From positions 367,757 to 431,756 of the forward strand of contig NZ_PQCD01000033.1 of assembly GCF_002964705.1 (NCBI RefSeq): a stretch of 64,000 nt of DNA, in the 5' to 3' direction. Position numbers and translations under genes: made by a program. This document shows positions 55,444 to 64,000 of this stretch, piece by piece (position 1 is the first letter of the stretch; each line of letters opens with the position of its first letter). Under the pieces are notes generated by a model, which worked only from the letters and a program-made list of their open reading frames with translations, did not search any database and was not told the DNA's origin. The DNA comes from Pseudoalteromonas sp. T1lg75. GTDB lineage: Bacteria; Pseudomonadota; Gammaproteobacteria; Enterobacterales; Alteromonadaceae.

Positions 55444-56787
55444 TTAAGCGGTCACGGTTCTTTTACCGTCCAATTTGTTGTTCTGCTTGTCTTCGTACAT
55501 GCGCTTATCGGCCTGAGCCAAGAGGGCGGCGATATCCAAGGTGCACTCGGTGTAGCAACTAAAGCCACAGCTGATCGATGGATAAACGATATGGCCTTTA
55601 TGGTTGAGCGGTGAGCGCTCGATATGTAGGCGCAGTTTGTCCACTATCGCGGCGACCTGCTCGTCACTGGTGATACGGTGGAGCAGCACTAAAAACTCAT
55701 CGCCGCCGAGGCGGGCGATAATGTCCGAGTCACGCAAGGTGCGCTGCAACTCCTTGGCGATATGCACAAGCAAGGCATCGCCACAATCATGGCCATAGCT
55801 GTCATTCACCGCTTTAAAGTCGTTCACGTCGATATTGATAATGGCGAAGTGTTTATGCACTTCTGCGCCGCGGGTGAGATCGTCCAAATGTTGCATAATG
55901 GCACGGCGGTTCGCCAGCAGGGTCAGGTCGTCCTGTAAGGAGGTGGCCTTCACCAAGTAGTAGGCGCGCACCAAGATGGCAACACACACATATAACACCA
56001 GGCACAATAACGCACCTAGGGCGCGAATAAGCGTGGCATGAGGTTGCGATGTAGCCGTAAATTTTGCCGCCAGTGCCCAGCGGCCATTGGGCAAGTGCAA
56101 GGGCAAAATAACATCGGCTTGCGCAAAGGTGTTGGCATTACCATAAAATACCTGCGAGCCCTTGGCGGTGTTTTTCAGTGCGTATTGTACTTGCTCCTGA
56201 GCGTCGAGTTCGAGCAATTGATAGAGGGTGGTAATGTCCAATACTAGGCTGAGGGTGCCCCAGTAACTGGCCTCGTCGGCTGGGTTGGCAAACAGTGGAA
56301 ACTGCACCAAGAGCGCTTCGCCTCCTTGAACTAAGGTCAGCGGCCCGGCTAGCACCACTGACTGCGTCTGTCGCGCCTGCTCGACGGTGGCAAATTGTTC
56401 TTCATCGGTCCGATAGTCAAAGCCCATGGCTCGTTGGTTGCCTTCCAAGGGGTAGACATATTGCACTATGTTATCCGGCGCTAAGGCAATATTGCGAATT
56501 AACTGCGAGCGTGCCACCAATTGGGCGGCGATATGTTGCCAATGCTGGGCGATAAATTCGCGATTGATATTGGCGATCACCACCAGGCTTTCGGCGGCAA
56601 AGATCTCCTGATTCAGGGTGGTTTCAAGCTTGGCTCGCAGTAACGCCGATTGCTTGCGCAGATATAATTGTTCTTCCACAAGCTCCTGTTGTCGGTAAAG
56701 GTGAGCGAAATATTCGACCACAAAGGTACTGGCTCCCACATAAAGGGTGCTGAGCAAGATGAGCAGGAGTATGGAACGTTTTTTCAT
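55444..56787 (-). CDS. Membrane diguanylate cyclase with CHASE-type sensor domain
   Basis: A 447-residue protein with a first helix (about 5-25), a periplasmic sensor region of about 225 residues in CHASE style (IRNIALAPDNIVQYVYPLEGN, then GPLTLVQGGEALLVQFPLF), a second helix (about 255-275) and a C-terminal GGDEF domain. The catalytic LGGDEF lies near residue 362, and the substrate-site INIDVNDFKAVNDSYGH is intact. It should make c-di-GMP in response to an extracellular signal. An I-site (RxxD) is present as RDSD five residues before the motif. Confidence 0.9.
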   Translation of the reverse strand: MKKRSILLLILLSTLYVGASTFVVEYFAHLYRQQELVEEQLYLRKQSALLRAKLETTLNQEIFAAESLVVIANINREFIAQHWQHIAAQLVARSQLIRNIALAPDNIVQYVYPLEGNQRAMGFDYRTDEEQFATVEQARQTQSVVLAGPLTLVQGGEALLVQFPLFANPADEASYWGTLSLVLDITTLYQLLELDAQEQVQYALKNTAKGSQVFYGNANTFAQADVILPLHLPNGRWALAAKFTATSQPHATLIRALGALLCLVLYVCVAILVRAYYLVKATSLQDDLTLLANRRAIMQHLDDLTRGAEVHKHFAIINIDVNDFKAVNDSYGHDCGDALLVHIAKELQRTLRDSDIIARLGGDEFLVLLHRITSDEQVAAIVDKLRLHIERSPLNHKGHIVYPSISCGFSCYTECTLDIAALLAQADKRMYEDKQNNKLDGKRTVTA

Positions 56788-56814
56788 ATTATTGTTGCAC
56801 TGTACGGCGCTTAC

Positions 56815-57054
56815 TTAGAGGTTATCTATCTCTTGTTCAACGCTGAATCCCTTATCCGTGACTATGGCTTCAAGCACTTGGACTCGTTCTTTAAGATGGG
56901 CTATTTGCTCCGCCATGGCCTGGTTTTGTTGGGATGTTGTTTGGCACTCTTGATGTAACTGGGACAGTTGCCTACCCTGTCGACGTTGTGCGCGCAGGCC
57001 GAAAGCAAACGCGAGAGCTGCGATAATAAGCAGTAATATCAGGTATATAAGCAT
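56815..57054 (-). CDS. Small membrane-anchored coiled-coil protein (PspB-like features)
   Basis: A 79-residue protein: one N-terminal membrane helix (about 2-18), a basic stretch RAQRRQGRQ, then a glutamine-rich coiled coil ending in LKERVQVLEAIVTDKGFSVEQEIDNL. The C-terminal RVQxLEAIV motif resembles the PspB family, but the helix and length are not decisive. The gene precedes the GGDEF gene on the same strand with a 27-bp gap. The function is unknown. Confidence 0.6.
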   Translation of the reverse strand: MLIYLILLLIIAALAFAFGLRAQRRQGRQLSQLHQECQTTSQQNQAMAEQIAHLKERVQVLEAIVTDKGFSVEQEIDNL

Positions 57055-57158
57055 GGCAATATCTTGCTAACGAGAATAATCTCAGTATAACGGCAAAATG
57101 CCACAAGGCCACTGATGAGGCAAAATTATCAGTGGCTTAGGTGCGAGAGGGGAGAAAG

Positions 57159-57818
57159 TTAGGCTTCGTAGGGCAGGGGATCAACGGCGTTGTTAAGGGC
57201 GAACGCTTCCAAACGTTCCTGGCAGGCGCCGCATTTACCGCAGGCTTGCTCGCGACCGTTGTAACAGGTCCAGGTTTTGCTATAGTCCAGGCCCATTTTT
57301 AGACCATCGGTCAGTATGTCAATCTTGCTGTTATCTAGGTAAGGACAGACGATTTCGACTTCGTCGTAGTTGGCGATACGACACACATCGTCCATTTTCT
57401 TCACAAACTCAGGGCGGCAATCCGGATAGATGGCGTGATCACCCGAGTGCGCGCCGTAAAATACCTTGCTGGCCTTAAGCGATACCGCGTAGCCGACCGC
57501 CAAAGACAATAAGATCATATTGCGGTTTGGCACTATGGTGCTTTTCATGCTTTCTTCTTCGTAATGCCCTTCTGGCACGTCGATATCATCGGTCAAGGAT
57601 GAGCCGCCGATCAACTGATTAATAGCAGAAATATCGACTATCTTATGATTAACGCCAAGTTGCTCGCACACTTGCTTTGCTACTTCCAGCTCTTTGACGT
57701 GGCGCTGGCCGTAGTTAAAAGAGAGGGCATAGACCTCGTGACCTTGACGAAGTGCCTTGTTGAGCACGGTGAAGGAGTCCATGCCACCGGAATATATTAC
57801 AACGACTTTTTCTGCCAT
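57159..57818 (-). CDS. queC: 7-cyano-7-deazaguanine synthase
   Basis: A 219-residue QueC, full length. The ATP-pyrophosphatase loop SGGMDS is at 10-15, and the four zinc cysteines lie in the C-terminal [15 protein letters not shown]. It converts 7-carboxy-7-deazaguanine plus ammonia to preQ0 using ATP, a step towards queuosine in tRNA. The divergent gene is queE, whose product makes the substrate for QueC. No preQ1 riboswitch was recognised in the 153-bp spacer. Confidence 0.95.
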   Translation of the reverse strand: MAEKVVVIYSGGMDSFTVLNKALRQGHEVYALSFNYGQRHVKELEVAKQVCEQLGVNHKIVDISAINQLIGGSSLTDDIDVPEGHYEEESMKSTIVPNRNMILLSLAVGYAVSLKASKVFYGAHSGDHAIYPDCRPEFVKKMDDVCRIANYDEVEIVCPYLDNSKIDILTDGLKMGLDYSKTWTCYNGREQACGKCGACQERLEAFALNNAVDPLPYEA

Positions 57819-57971
57819 TTGCCTGCGAGCCTTTTAATCATAGAGGTTTACGTTAGGGCGCGGTATACTACAGGGTTTGAGCTTGGATCACAATTATTCG
57901 CCGTTGGCATTTGTTTTGGGCCAGGGTATTTGTGAATAGCGATTGTTAAGTTTTAGCAGCAGGTTAGATTT

Positions 57972-58636
57972 TTGTACCAAATTAACGAGATTTTTGAAAC
58001 CATCCAAGGGGAGGCCAGTTTTACCGGTACGCCCTCAATTTTTGTGCGTTTGCAGGGCTGCCCTGTGGGCTGTTCCTGGTGTGATACCAAGCAAACCTGG
58101 GATGCCAAAGAAGTTATGTGGTGTCCTTGACACAAACGGTGGAGAAAAAGTCTGACTCCGAGCATTGGGCCAAGGCCGATGCCGAAGATATCCTCGCGCT
58201 GTTTCAAACCCGAGGTTACCGTGCCAAGCACGTGGTGATCACAGGCGGTGAACCTTGTTTGTTTGACCTTAACCCCCTATGCGAGCTGTTGCACCAGCAT
58301 GGCTACAGCACCCAAGTCGAAACTAGCGGCACCTTTGAGATCAAGGTGCCGGCGCAAACCTGGGTGACGGTATCACCGAAAATCAATATGCGCGGCGGCT
58401 ATGAGGTGCTGGCCAGCGCCATGAAGCGTGCCAATGAAATTAAGCATCCGGTGGCGATGCAAAAACATGTGGACGAGTTAGAAGCGCTGTTTAAGAGCAC
58501 GGGTGTGCATCCGCGACTGGTGTATCTGCAGCCCATCAGTCAAAAAGCCAAGGCGACGAAATTGGCTATCGATACGTGCATTGAGAAAAACTGGCGCTTA
58601 TCTGTACAGGTGCACAAGTATCTGGGTATTAACTAG
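57972..58636 (+). pseudogene. queE: 7-carboxy-7-deazaguanine synthase gene with a frameshift
   Basis: The N-terminal part starts at the TTG at 57972 with AGG eight bases before, and reads [20 protein letters not shown] and the radical-SAM motif CPVGCSWC. It stops at TGA 58128-58130. The rest continues in another frame from about 58118: [44 protein letters not shown] and NWRLSVQVHKYL to the stop at 58636, matching the E. coli QueE C-terminus. Joining the parts at ATG-TG-GTGTCC, with two extra bases, restores one protein of about 220 residues. It is either a real loss, a programmed shift or a sequencing error. queC beside it is intact. Confidence 0.88.
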
Positions 58637-58661
58637 GCTGAACTAGCACATTAAATATAAA

Positions 58662-58685
58662 AAAACGCGGCCTAAGCCGCGTTTT
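58662..58685. terminator. Bidirectional terminator between queE and bcp
   Basis: AAAACGCGGC pairs with GCCGCGTTTT around CTAA, with A- and T-runs on either side. It separates two convergent genes. Confidence 0.88.
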
Positions 58686-58703
58686 ACATTCTTAAAACAT
58701 TAA

Positions 58704-59177
58704 TTAAGCATTATCTGCCAAATAGTCGATCACCACCTGGTGATGATCCTTGGTCTTAAACTTATTGAAGACGTGTTTAATGCCGCCGTCCTGGCCCACT
58801 AAAAAGCTGATGCGGTGAATACCATCGTACTCTTTACCCATAAACTTCTTTAAACCCCAGACGCCAAAGTCGTCCGCTACCTTGTGGTCTTCGTCGCTTA
58901 AAAGCTGGAAGTTAAGCTCTTTTTTGGTTTCAAAGTTTTTCAGCTTTTTCACCGGATCCGGGCTGATACCCAGAGCGATGGTGTTGTATTTGGCCAGCTC
59001 CGCCTTATGGGCGCTGAGCTGCTCGGCCTGTACGGTACAACCCGGGGTTAATGCCTTGGGGTAAAAATACACTAAAACCTGATGCTCTTTTAATAGCGCT
59101 TCCAGGCTAACCGCGTCGCCATTTTGATCCTCAAGGGTGAAAAGTGGTGCTTTATCGCCCGCTTGCAAAGTGTTCAT
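58704..59177 (-). CDS. bcp: Thioredoxin-dependent thiol peroxidase, 1-Cys form
   Basis: A 157-residue Bcp/PrxQ peroxiredoxin. The peroxidatic cysteine lies in PGCTVQAE (C47). E. coli Bcp has a second cysteine five residues later (CTVQAC), but here the residue is glutamate, and the protein has no other cysteine, so it should work as a 1-Cys enzyme needing an external thiol. LLSDEDHKVADDFGVWG and KEYDGIHRISFL are the usual motifs. It reduces hydroperoxides in the cytoplasm. The gcvR gene lies 12 bp upstream on the same strand, an arrangement known in gammaproteobacteria. Confidence 0.92.
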   Translation of the reverse strand: MNTLQAGDKAPLFTLEDQNGDAVSLEALLKEHQVLVYFYPKALTPGCTVQAEQLSAHKAELAKYNTIALGISPDPVKKLKNFETKKELNFQLLSDEDHKVADDFGVWGLKKFMGKEYDGIHRISFLVGQDGGIKHVFNKFKTKDHHQVVIDYLADNA

Positions 59178-59189
59178 AATGCTGCGTCC

Positions 59190-59723
59190 TTATCTGATCC
59201 GCTTAAAAGTATAATCTATGTTCAGGCGCTGAGATAATGCCTCGAAGGCCACCTTAAAGGCATCGATATCAAGATCTTGGGGCACATTAAATTCGAGTTC
59301 ACAGCGCATTTGAATGTCGTCGTCTTGCTCGTAGGTATCCGATTTCAAAGAGCAAATGCTGATATTGTGTTCGGCAAAGTAACCGGTGATTTGGCTCAAG
59401 GTGCCAGGCGTGTCTATGCCTACATATTCCAGGGTATAACCGCCACTAAAGAGCTCTTCGGTGTGGCTGGAGGTGCGCTTCATCATGGTCAGCAGCCCCA
59501 GCTCCATGCCTTTATTAGGCAGCAGGTGCTCTACCCGGCTGATGGCGGCCATATCGCCACATAACAACATGATAAAGGTGAGTTCATTGCCCAAAATGGC
59601 AATGCGGCTGTCGGTGATATTGCAGTGACAATCGCTGACCAATTGCGTTAAGGCGCTGACCACCCCGGCTTGGTCTTCGCCAATTGCGGTGATCACTAAC
59701 TGTTGTTTGGCCAATTCGCCCAT
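59190..59723 (-). CDS. gcvR: Glycine cleavage system transcriptional repressor
   Basis: A 177-residue protein with two ACT domains: QLVITAIGEDQAGVVSALTQ at the start and YTLEYVGIDTPGTLSQITGYF in the second half. GcvR binds glycine and GcvA to control the glycine cleavage operon. I take the ATG at 59723, preceded by AAGGGCACATCC; a longer frame to 59795 is not needed. The gene precedes bcp. No gcvA or gcvTHP genes are in the window. Confidence 0.9.
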   Translation of the reverse strand: MGELAKQQLVITAIGEDQAGVVSALTQLVSDCHCNITDSRIAILGNELTFIMLLCGDMAAISRVEHLLPNKGMELGLLTMMKRTSSHTEELFSGGYTLEYVGIDTPGTLSQITGYFAEHNISICSLKSDTYEQDDDIQMRCELEFNVPQDLDIDAFKVAFEALSQRLNIDYTFKRIR

Positions 59724-60062
59724 GGATGTGCCCTTGCTGTGATAAAACAATCTGTTGGCGGCGCAGTGTAGCATAAACCGGGTTTTAAAGCGCAACTTTT
59801 AGCCGTGCCTCGCTTTATTGCCTTTTCGATAGCGACATTCTTGTTTTTAACCTCGTGTAAAAGTACCATAGTGAAAATTTTTGTAAGCCATTGCTGTGCA
59901 ACAGCGCAACAGTGGTTTGGGTGTCGACACTCGGGTTTAACGTCTTTGTATGATAGGCAAGACAACAAAGTGGTCGTTAAGTTGAATCTGACACTGAACC
60001 AATTACCACTCACCGACTCAAAGTCCGTACAATAATAATGGTGAGTAAAGGAGAACAACAAC
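59724..60062. other. gcvR-bamC divergent spacer, lacking dapA
   Basis: This 339-bp gap carries the promoters of both genes. A TACAAT box near 60028 and an AAAGGAG ribosome site serve bamC. In many relatives dapA lies directly before bamC; here no dapA remnant is seen. A hairpin GCCATTGCTGTGCAAC region is not convincing as a terminator. Confidence 0.5.
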
Positions 60063-61115
60063 GTGCAGTATTGGATCCCTAAAGTATTGATCTTGAGTGC
60101 TTTAGTCACTTTGAGTGGCTGTGGCATTTTTACTAACGAGGCACACCACAAGCGTAACTATAAAGCGAACCAGCCATTAGTGACTCCAGAGGGACTCGAT
60201 GCGCCGCGCCAGGACCCTACTTATAAGATGGACGTGGCCAGCTATGACAACAGTGAAGACGCCAAGGCCGTTAAGCCACCGATGCAAATTATGCCGATCG
60301 CCCAGGGGAGCTGGATTGAAGAGGGCGACAAGCTAGCCAAGATTTACTTCGATAAAAACGACGGCATCGACGATCTCGACCAATTTATTCTGGCGGCCGT
60401 TGAAGGCGTGTTGGAAAGCTACAATACTCCGGTAGCAAATAAGACGCAAAACAGCATTGAAAGCGACTGGCTTTCCATCGTAAAGGTTGAAGAAGGCTGG
60501 CTATGGGACGATGAAGTCGTTGCCGAGCAGCGCTATAAATTCACCGTTGAAGAAAAAGATCACCAGCGCACCGCGTCTTTAAGTGCCGAATTGCTTGATT
60601 ATCGTTCACAAGAAGTGCCGTTAACGCCATTACTACAACAGCGCATGGAAACCCGTGCCCTCAATAGTGTGATTGCCGAGTTTGACTACCGCTATCGTCA
60701 GTTGCAGGTTGAATTGCGTCAGCGCCAAGGCATTATTTCCCTGGCTCTAGGCTTTGACAACCAAGGCAATGCGGCGCTTATGACCGAGCAGGATATGAAC
60801 GTGGTGTTCGAGCGTTTCAGTGGTTTCTTAGAGCGTCTACAATTTACCATTATCGAAGTGGATGCCGAGAAGGGCCGTATTATCGCCGACTACACCCAGC
60901 CCGAAAGCAGTGTGTGGGATTCGATTTGGGGTGAAGAAGCGATGCAACTGCCGTTAGAAAACGGTCAGTACCAAATTCTTTTGGATAACGCCAAAGCCGG
61001 TGGCACCAGCATTACCTGGATGGATAAAGACGGGGAAGTGCTTGAGCCCGGCACCATGAATGATTTACAGCAAGCCCTAGTGACGGCCTTACGTTCACGC
61101 GGGATTCAAATGTAA
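60063..61115 (+). CDS. bamC: Outer membrane assembly lipoprotein BamC
   Basis: A 350-residue lipoprotein (NlpB). The leader ends in the lipobox LSGC. The unstructured N-terminal part contains RNYKANQPLVTPEGLDAP, the segment that contacts BamD in E. coli. Two helix-grip domains follow (about 90-220 and 235-345). It belongs to the beta-barrel assembly machinery at the inner face of the outer membrane. The start is a GTG at 60063 with AAAGGAG 11 bases upstream. dapA is missing from its usual place. Confidence 0.9.
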   Translation: MQYWIPKVLILSALVTLSGCGIFTNEAHHKRNYKANQPLVTPEGLDAPRQDPTYKMDVASYDNSEDAKAVKPPMQIMPIAQGSWIEEGDKLAKIYFDKNDGIDDLDQFILAAVEGVLESYNTPVANKTQNSIESDWLSIVKVEEGWLWDDEVVAEQRYKFTVEEKDHQRTASLSAELLDYRSQEVPLTPLLQQRMETRALNSVIAEFDYRYRQLQVELRQRQGIISLALGFDNQGNAALMTEQDMNVVFERFSGFLERLQFTIIEVDAEKGRIIADYTQPESSVWDSIWGEEAMQLPLENGQYQILLDNAKAGGTSITWMDKDGEVLEPGTMNDLQQALVTALRSRGIQM

Positions 61116-61132
61116 CCCTTTGACTTTGCTGT

Positions 61133-61168
61133 AAAAAAGGAAAGGGCTTGGAGCACCTTTCCTTTTTT
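61133..61168 (+). terminator. Rho-independent terminator after bamC
   Basis: AAAAAAGGAAAGG pairs with CCTTTCCTTTTTT around a 10-base loop, 18 bp after the bamC stop. Confidence 0.88.
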
Positions 61169-61224
61169 GTTTGTAGCCAAAACGGCAGGGCAGCCCAAAG
61201 ATAACAACAAAATAAGTAGCGATT

Positions 61225-62589
61225 ATGACAACAAGCCAGCCACGTACTATGGCCAACACTTTACTGACATTTTTAATCCCCTCGCTGATCGGCGTTTTTC
61301 TCTTTATGGTGCCGATCCCCTGGGATGGCCAGATAAAAATCAGTGTCGCTATTTTGGCCGATATGTTACGCCAAGCCCTGGCGCCCATTGCCAGCACCCT
61401 GCTGTTGGTGATCATTTCCATGACCGGCTTGTTGTCTTTATTGATGACCCTGATACAACCGCGCTCGCTTTTCGAAAAGCCCATGATTCGCCACCTCTTT
61501 CTAGTGACGCCGACCTGGCTTGTTGTGCGCCTGGTGGGCATGGTGTTTGTGGTTATGACCTATTTCCAGCTTGGCCCCAAGGCGATCTACTCAGACGCTA
61601 CCGGCGCCTTTGTGTTGACTGAGTTGCTGCCGCTATTGCTGACCGTGTTTATTCTGGCTGGCTTCTTATTGCCACTGCTTTTGAATTTCGGCTTGCTTGA
61701 GCTGGTTGGTACCCTGTTTACCAAGATTATGAAGCCCTTGTTTGGTGTGCCCGGCCGTAGCGCCGTAAACTGCGCTGCTTCTTGGCTTGGCGATGGCAGT
61801 GTCGGTATTTTGATGACCGCCAGACAATATGAAGAAAAGCATTATACGCAAAAAGAAGCGGCCATTATCGGTACCACCTTCTCGGCCGTGTCTATTACCT
61901 TCTGTTTTGTGGTTATAGGTCAGGTTCGCCTTGAGCATCTGTTCGCGCCCTTCTATTTAACCGTGTGTTTGGCCGGTGTGGTGTGTGCGCTGATTTTGCC
62001 GCGTATTCCTCCTCTTAGCCTGAAGAAAAACATATATGTCGATGGCACCAGTCAATGCGACGACAACGAGGCGGTGCCGCAAAATAAAAGCCTGTGGCGA
62101 CAATCCCTGGATATGGCCCTGGATAAGGCGCGCCATGCCAAAGGGGTAAAAGGTACGGTCGAAGAAGGCCTGCACAACGCTCTGGACATGGTGTTTGCTG
62201 TGCTGCCTGTGGTCATGGCCGTAGGTACCTTTGCGCTGATCGTTTCCGAATATACGCCGGTATTCCAATGGCTGGGCAAGCCATTTATTCCTTACCTTGA
62301 ATTGCTCGGTGTGCCTGAGGCGGTGAAGGCCTCAGAAACCATAGTGGTGGGCTTTGCCGATATGTTTATTCCGTCTATTTTGGCGGCGTCGAATATCGAC
62401 AGTGAAGTGACTCGCTTTATTATTGCGGCCATGAGTGTGACCCAGCTAATCTATATGTCGGAAGTGGGCGCACTGCTATTAGGCAGTAAGATCCCGGTGA
62501 ATATTCTTGAGCTGTTTGCTATTTTTATTCTGCGCACCTTGATCAGCTTGCCGGTGATCACCCTGATGGCAAACTGGCTGGTAGCCTAG
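61225..62589 (+). CDS. YjiH family membrane protein (nucleoside-recognition/Gate domain)
   Basis: A 454-residue membrane protein with about ten helices. The GRSAVNCAASWLGDGSVGILM segment (about 175-195) and a C-terminal gate-like region SEVGALLLGSKIP fit the YjiH family with the nucleoside-recognition (Gate) fold. The role is unknown; relatives are suspected transporters. It is monocistronic, after the bamC terminator. Its stop lies in a small tandem repeat. Confidence 0.85.
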   Translation: MTTSQPRTMANTLLTFLIPSLIGVFLFMVPIPWDGQIKISVAILADMLRQALAPIASTLLLVIISMTGLLSLLMTLIQPRSLFEKPMIRHLFLVTPTWLVVRLVGMVFVVMTYFQLGPKAIYSDATGAFVLTELLPLLLTVFILAGFLLPLLLNFGLLELVGTLFTKIMKPLFGVPGRSAVNCAASWLGDGSVGILMTARQYEEKHYTQKEAAIIGTTFSAVSITFCFVVIGQVRLEHLFAPFYLTVCLAGVVCALILPRIPPLSLKKNIYVDGTSQCDDNEAVPQNKSLWRQSLDMALDKARHAKGVKGTVEEGLHNALDMVFAVLPVVMAVGTFALIVSEYTPVFQWLGKPFIPYLELLGVPEAVKASETIVVGFADMFIPSILAASNIDSEVTRFIIAAMSVTQLIYMSEVGALLLGSKIPVNILELFAIFILRTLISLPVITLMANWLVA

Positions 62590-62614
62590 GCATTGACCTA
62601 GGCATTGACCTAGG
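62585..62614. repeat. 12-bp tandem repeat at the end of the YjiH-like gene
   Basis: CCTAGGCATTGA occurs twice in direct tandem, followed by a partial third copy (CCTAGG). The stop codon TAG is in the first copy. This could be a slippage product. Confidence 0.8.
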
Positions 62615-62665
62615 CTCTAGGGGTAAAGCCCTAAGCAGCGAGCCCTAGCCTCGGGCTCGAAGACT

Positions 62666-62857
62666 TCAGGACTCTTTGTCGTCTGTCTCTGAGTCTTGCT
62701 TTTGAGCCTTTTCGGCAAGGCTGCGTTTGGCCTTTTCGATCGGATCCTGATTGAACTTTTTAAGGTCCATTTTCGCCGAATATTTTAACAGTGCGATATT
62801 GCTCCAGATCACCGCCAATACCAAGACGATGATCAGGATTACATGCCAGGTTTGCAT
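62666..62857 (-). CDS. DUF2897 family small membrane protein
   Basis: A 63-residue protein with one N-terminal membrane helix (about 5-26), a conserved LKYSAKMDLKKF motif, and a charged tail rich in K, E and D. This fits DUF2897, common in Vibrionales and Alteromonadales. The function is unknown. It is divergent from the ankyrin-repeat gene with a 105-bp spacer. Confidence 0.75.
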   Translation of the reverse strand: MQTWHVILIIVLVLAVIWSNIALLKYSAKMDLKKFNQDPIEKAKRSLAEKAQKQDSETDDKES

Positions 62858-62962
62858 TGCAGTGTCCGCTATATTAAGTGCAGGGTAAGGGAGTGCCCTT
62901 TATAACTGACAACCTAGTTGCGATGCAACATCTAGAACGATTTAGTGGAGTCTTCATAGGCA

Positions 62963-64000
62963 ATGGAAAAGGTACTAATTTGGCCGGAACAATATCCGTT
63001 ATTACTCAAAGGACTCATTGAGCAAAACGGCGCCTTTATACTCGATGCTTTGGAAGCATGGCCAGCTTGTAGTACAAAAATCGAGGAAGAGGTCAGCAGC
63101 ACCATGCTGCCACCTCTGTATTATTTAATCTGGCTGCAGCCGCGCGACCCTTTTGAAGAGTGCACCTTCCAGCATATCAGCGATTTCGACGAGCAGGCGT
63201 TGCGCTATATTCATGCGGCCAAGGATTACTTCCTTAATAACGACTACACCGCCGAGCAGATCAGTGAAATGCTGCTCGAGCGTCTCGCGCAATACGCAGA
63301 TATCAATGCGCAAATTCAGGTGGAATCGCCGCTGTCGTTGGCCAAGCTACTGTTTGAACATCGCTATTTTTCCTTGCTGGCTCAGCTGTTGGAACGCGAT
63401 GTTAAACTCTCAAGCGCCGATATACTGCTGTTATGGCAGGAAGTGGACTTTCGCCCTAAGCTGGAGCCCTTCCTACCCGATTGCGCGGCGGATCTGCCCG
63501 ATCTCTTGGAAGCGGCAAAAACCGAGCTGATCCAGGGGCATGACTTTTTCACCCTGTTGCAACGTCTTTCCAATGAGGAAAACCTCCAGCACCTGTTAGA
63601 GCAGGCATTGCTGGCCCATTTGCAAAGTGAGCACGCTAAACAGAGTTTAGCCATGCGGTTTATTGAGCAGGGTGCCCGAGGCAGCGAGCACAATGAGCAG
63701 GGCCAAACGGCGCTGATGTTAGCTGCCGAGAAAGGCTTTGTGAGCGTGATTGAAGCGCTGTTGAATCAGGCGTCACTCGATGACAAGGATCATCAGGGCA
63801 ATAATGCCTTGCACTATGCCGTGGGTGCCGATAACGGCAATTGCTTAACCGTGTTGCTGCGTGCTGGCGCCAATTTTCACGCCAAAAACAATGCCGGGCT
63901 GAGCTGCTATCGCTATGCCGTGGAGCAAAACCGCAAGGCCTTAGTGCGGCAAATGGAGCGCGAGTTTGGCATCAAGGAATTATCGCCTCAGGGTCAGTAT
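62963..64000 (+). CDS. Ankyrin-repeat protein (3' end outside window)
   Basis: An open frame of 346 codons from the ATG at 62963 to the window edge. The first 230 residues are helical, acidic and unknown (LLKGLIEQNGAF and LRYIHAAKDYF segments). From about residue 245 come ankyrin repeats: NEQGQTALMLAAEKGFVSVI, then HQGNNALHYAVGADNG and NAGLSCYRYAVEQNR. Ankyrin repeats bind proteins; no partner is deducible. The start has TCATAGGCA upstream, a weak ribosome site. The end of the protein is not visible. Confidence 0.85.
   Translation, partial: MEKVLIWPEQYPLLLKGLIEQNGAFILDALEAWPACSTKIEEEVSSTMLPPLYYLIWLQPRDPFEECTFQHISDFDEQALRYIHAAKDYFLNNDYTAEQISEMLLERLAQYADINAQIQVESPLSLAKLLFEHRYFSLLAQLLERDVKLSSADILLLWQEVDFRPKLEPFLPDCAADLPDLLEAAKTELIQGHDFFTLLQRLSNEENLQHLLEQALLAHLQSEHAKQSLAMRFIEQGARGSEHNEQGQTALMLAAEKGFVSVIEALLNQASLDDKDHQGNNALHYAVGADNGNCLTVLLRAGANFHAKNNAGLSCYRYAVEQNRKALVRQMEREFGIKELSPQGQY

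Noticed and set aside
57819-57971. preQ1 riboswitch before queC
   Set aside because: No pseudoknot-like leader or conserved preQ1 aptamer core was recognised.

Overview
The window looks like a chromosomal segment of a marine-type gammaproteobacterium of the Alteromonadales. It carries bamC next to gcvR and bcp, TonB-dependent receptors, SapC and halogenase-like genes beside a receptor, DUF3429 and DUF2897 genes and several c-di-GMP proteins. Genus cannot be fixed from sequence alone.

Region 1 (1-1163): three leftward genes, namely a BMT5-like Rossmann protein cut by the window edge, an unknown small membrane protein and a DUF3429 membrane protein.

Region 2 (about 1400-24400): a catabolic island. 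Leftward lie a secreted GH2 beta-galactosidase and, after a terminator, a fusion of an APH-type kinase with a class III aminotransferase-fold phospholyase (ETNPPL/PHYKPL family). Rightward lie a GntR/FCD regulator, galT-galK-sodium/sugar symporter-FAD amine oxidase-galE-galM, a large TonB-dependent receptor, two saccharopine dehydrogenases (LYS1 and LYS9 types), an NhaC-family transporter, a halogenase-like flavoprotein and SapC. The same 16-bp operator (GTAGTAT-AA-ATACTAC and relatives) precedes lacZ, galT and the receptor, so one regulon probably joins galactose use to lysine/allysine chemistry. I propose that the substrate is galactosyl-5-hydroxylysine, the collagen glycan. The beta-galactosidase would free galactose for the Leloir pathway, the kinase-phospholyase would turn 5-hydroxylysine into 2-aminoadipate semialdehyde, and the saccharopine enzymes would link this to lysine and glutamate. 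This is inference, but it explains an otherwise odd gene set.

Region 3 (24400-30540): accessory genes, mostly rightward: a decayed GNAT pseudogene, a GFA protein, a TetR repressor with two perfect operators facing an HPP membrane protein, a GNAT, a Vat-like acetyltransferase, DUF523, a macro domain protein and small unknowns. One convincing attC-like site, a second probable one and a collapsed one overlap gene stop codons. This suggests a remnant integron cassette array without a visible integrase.

Region 4 (30700-50676): a PliI-like lipoprotein, ahpC-ahpF, an unknown membrane protein, a patatin, a CDF transporter with an altered metal site, a 1517-residue propeller-PAS-GGDEF-EAL sensor, an isochorismatase, and an iron block (bfd, a bacterioferritin pair with complementary active-site losses, and a siderophore receptor with a Fur box). 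A clsC-like phospholipase D sits inside the iron block, and a LapD-like protein with degenerate GGDEF and EAL domains closes the region.

Region 5 (51055-64000): three tandem tRNA-Asn genes with a clear promoter, a long AT-rich spacer with two inverted DnaA boxes, then MATE, uvrB, a GGDEF protein, queC, a frameshifted queE, bcp, gcvR, bamC, a YjiH-like protein, DUF2897 and a truncated ankyrin-repeat protein.
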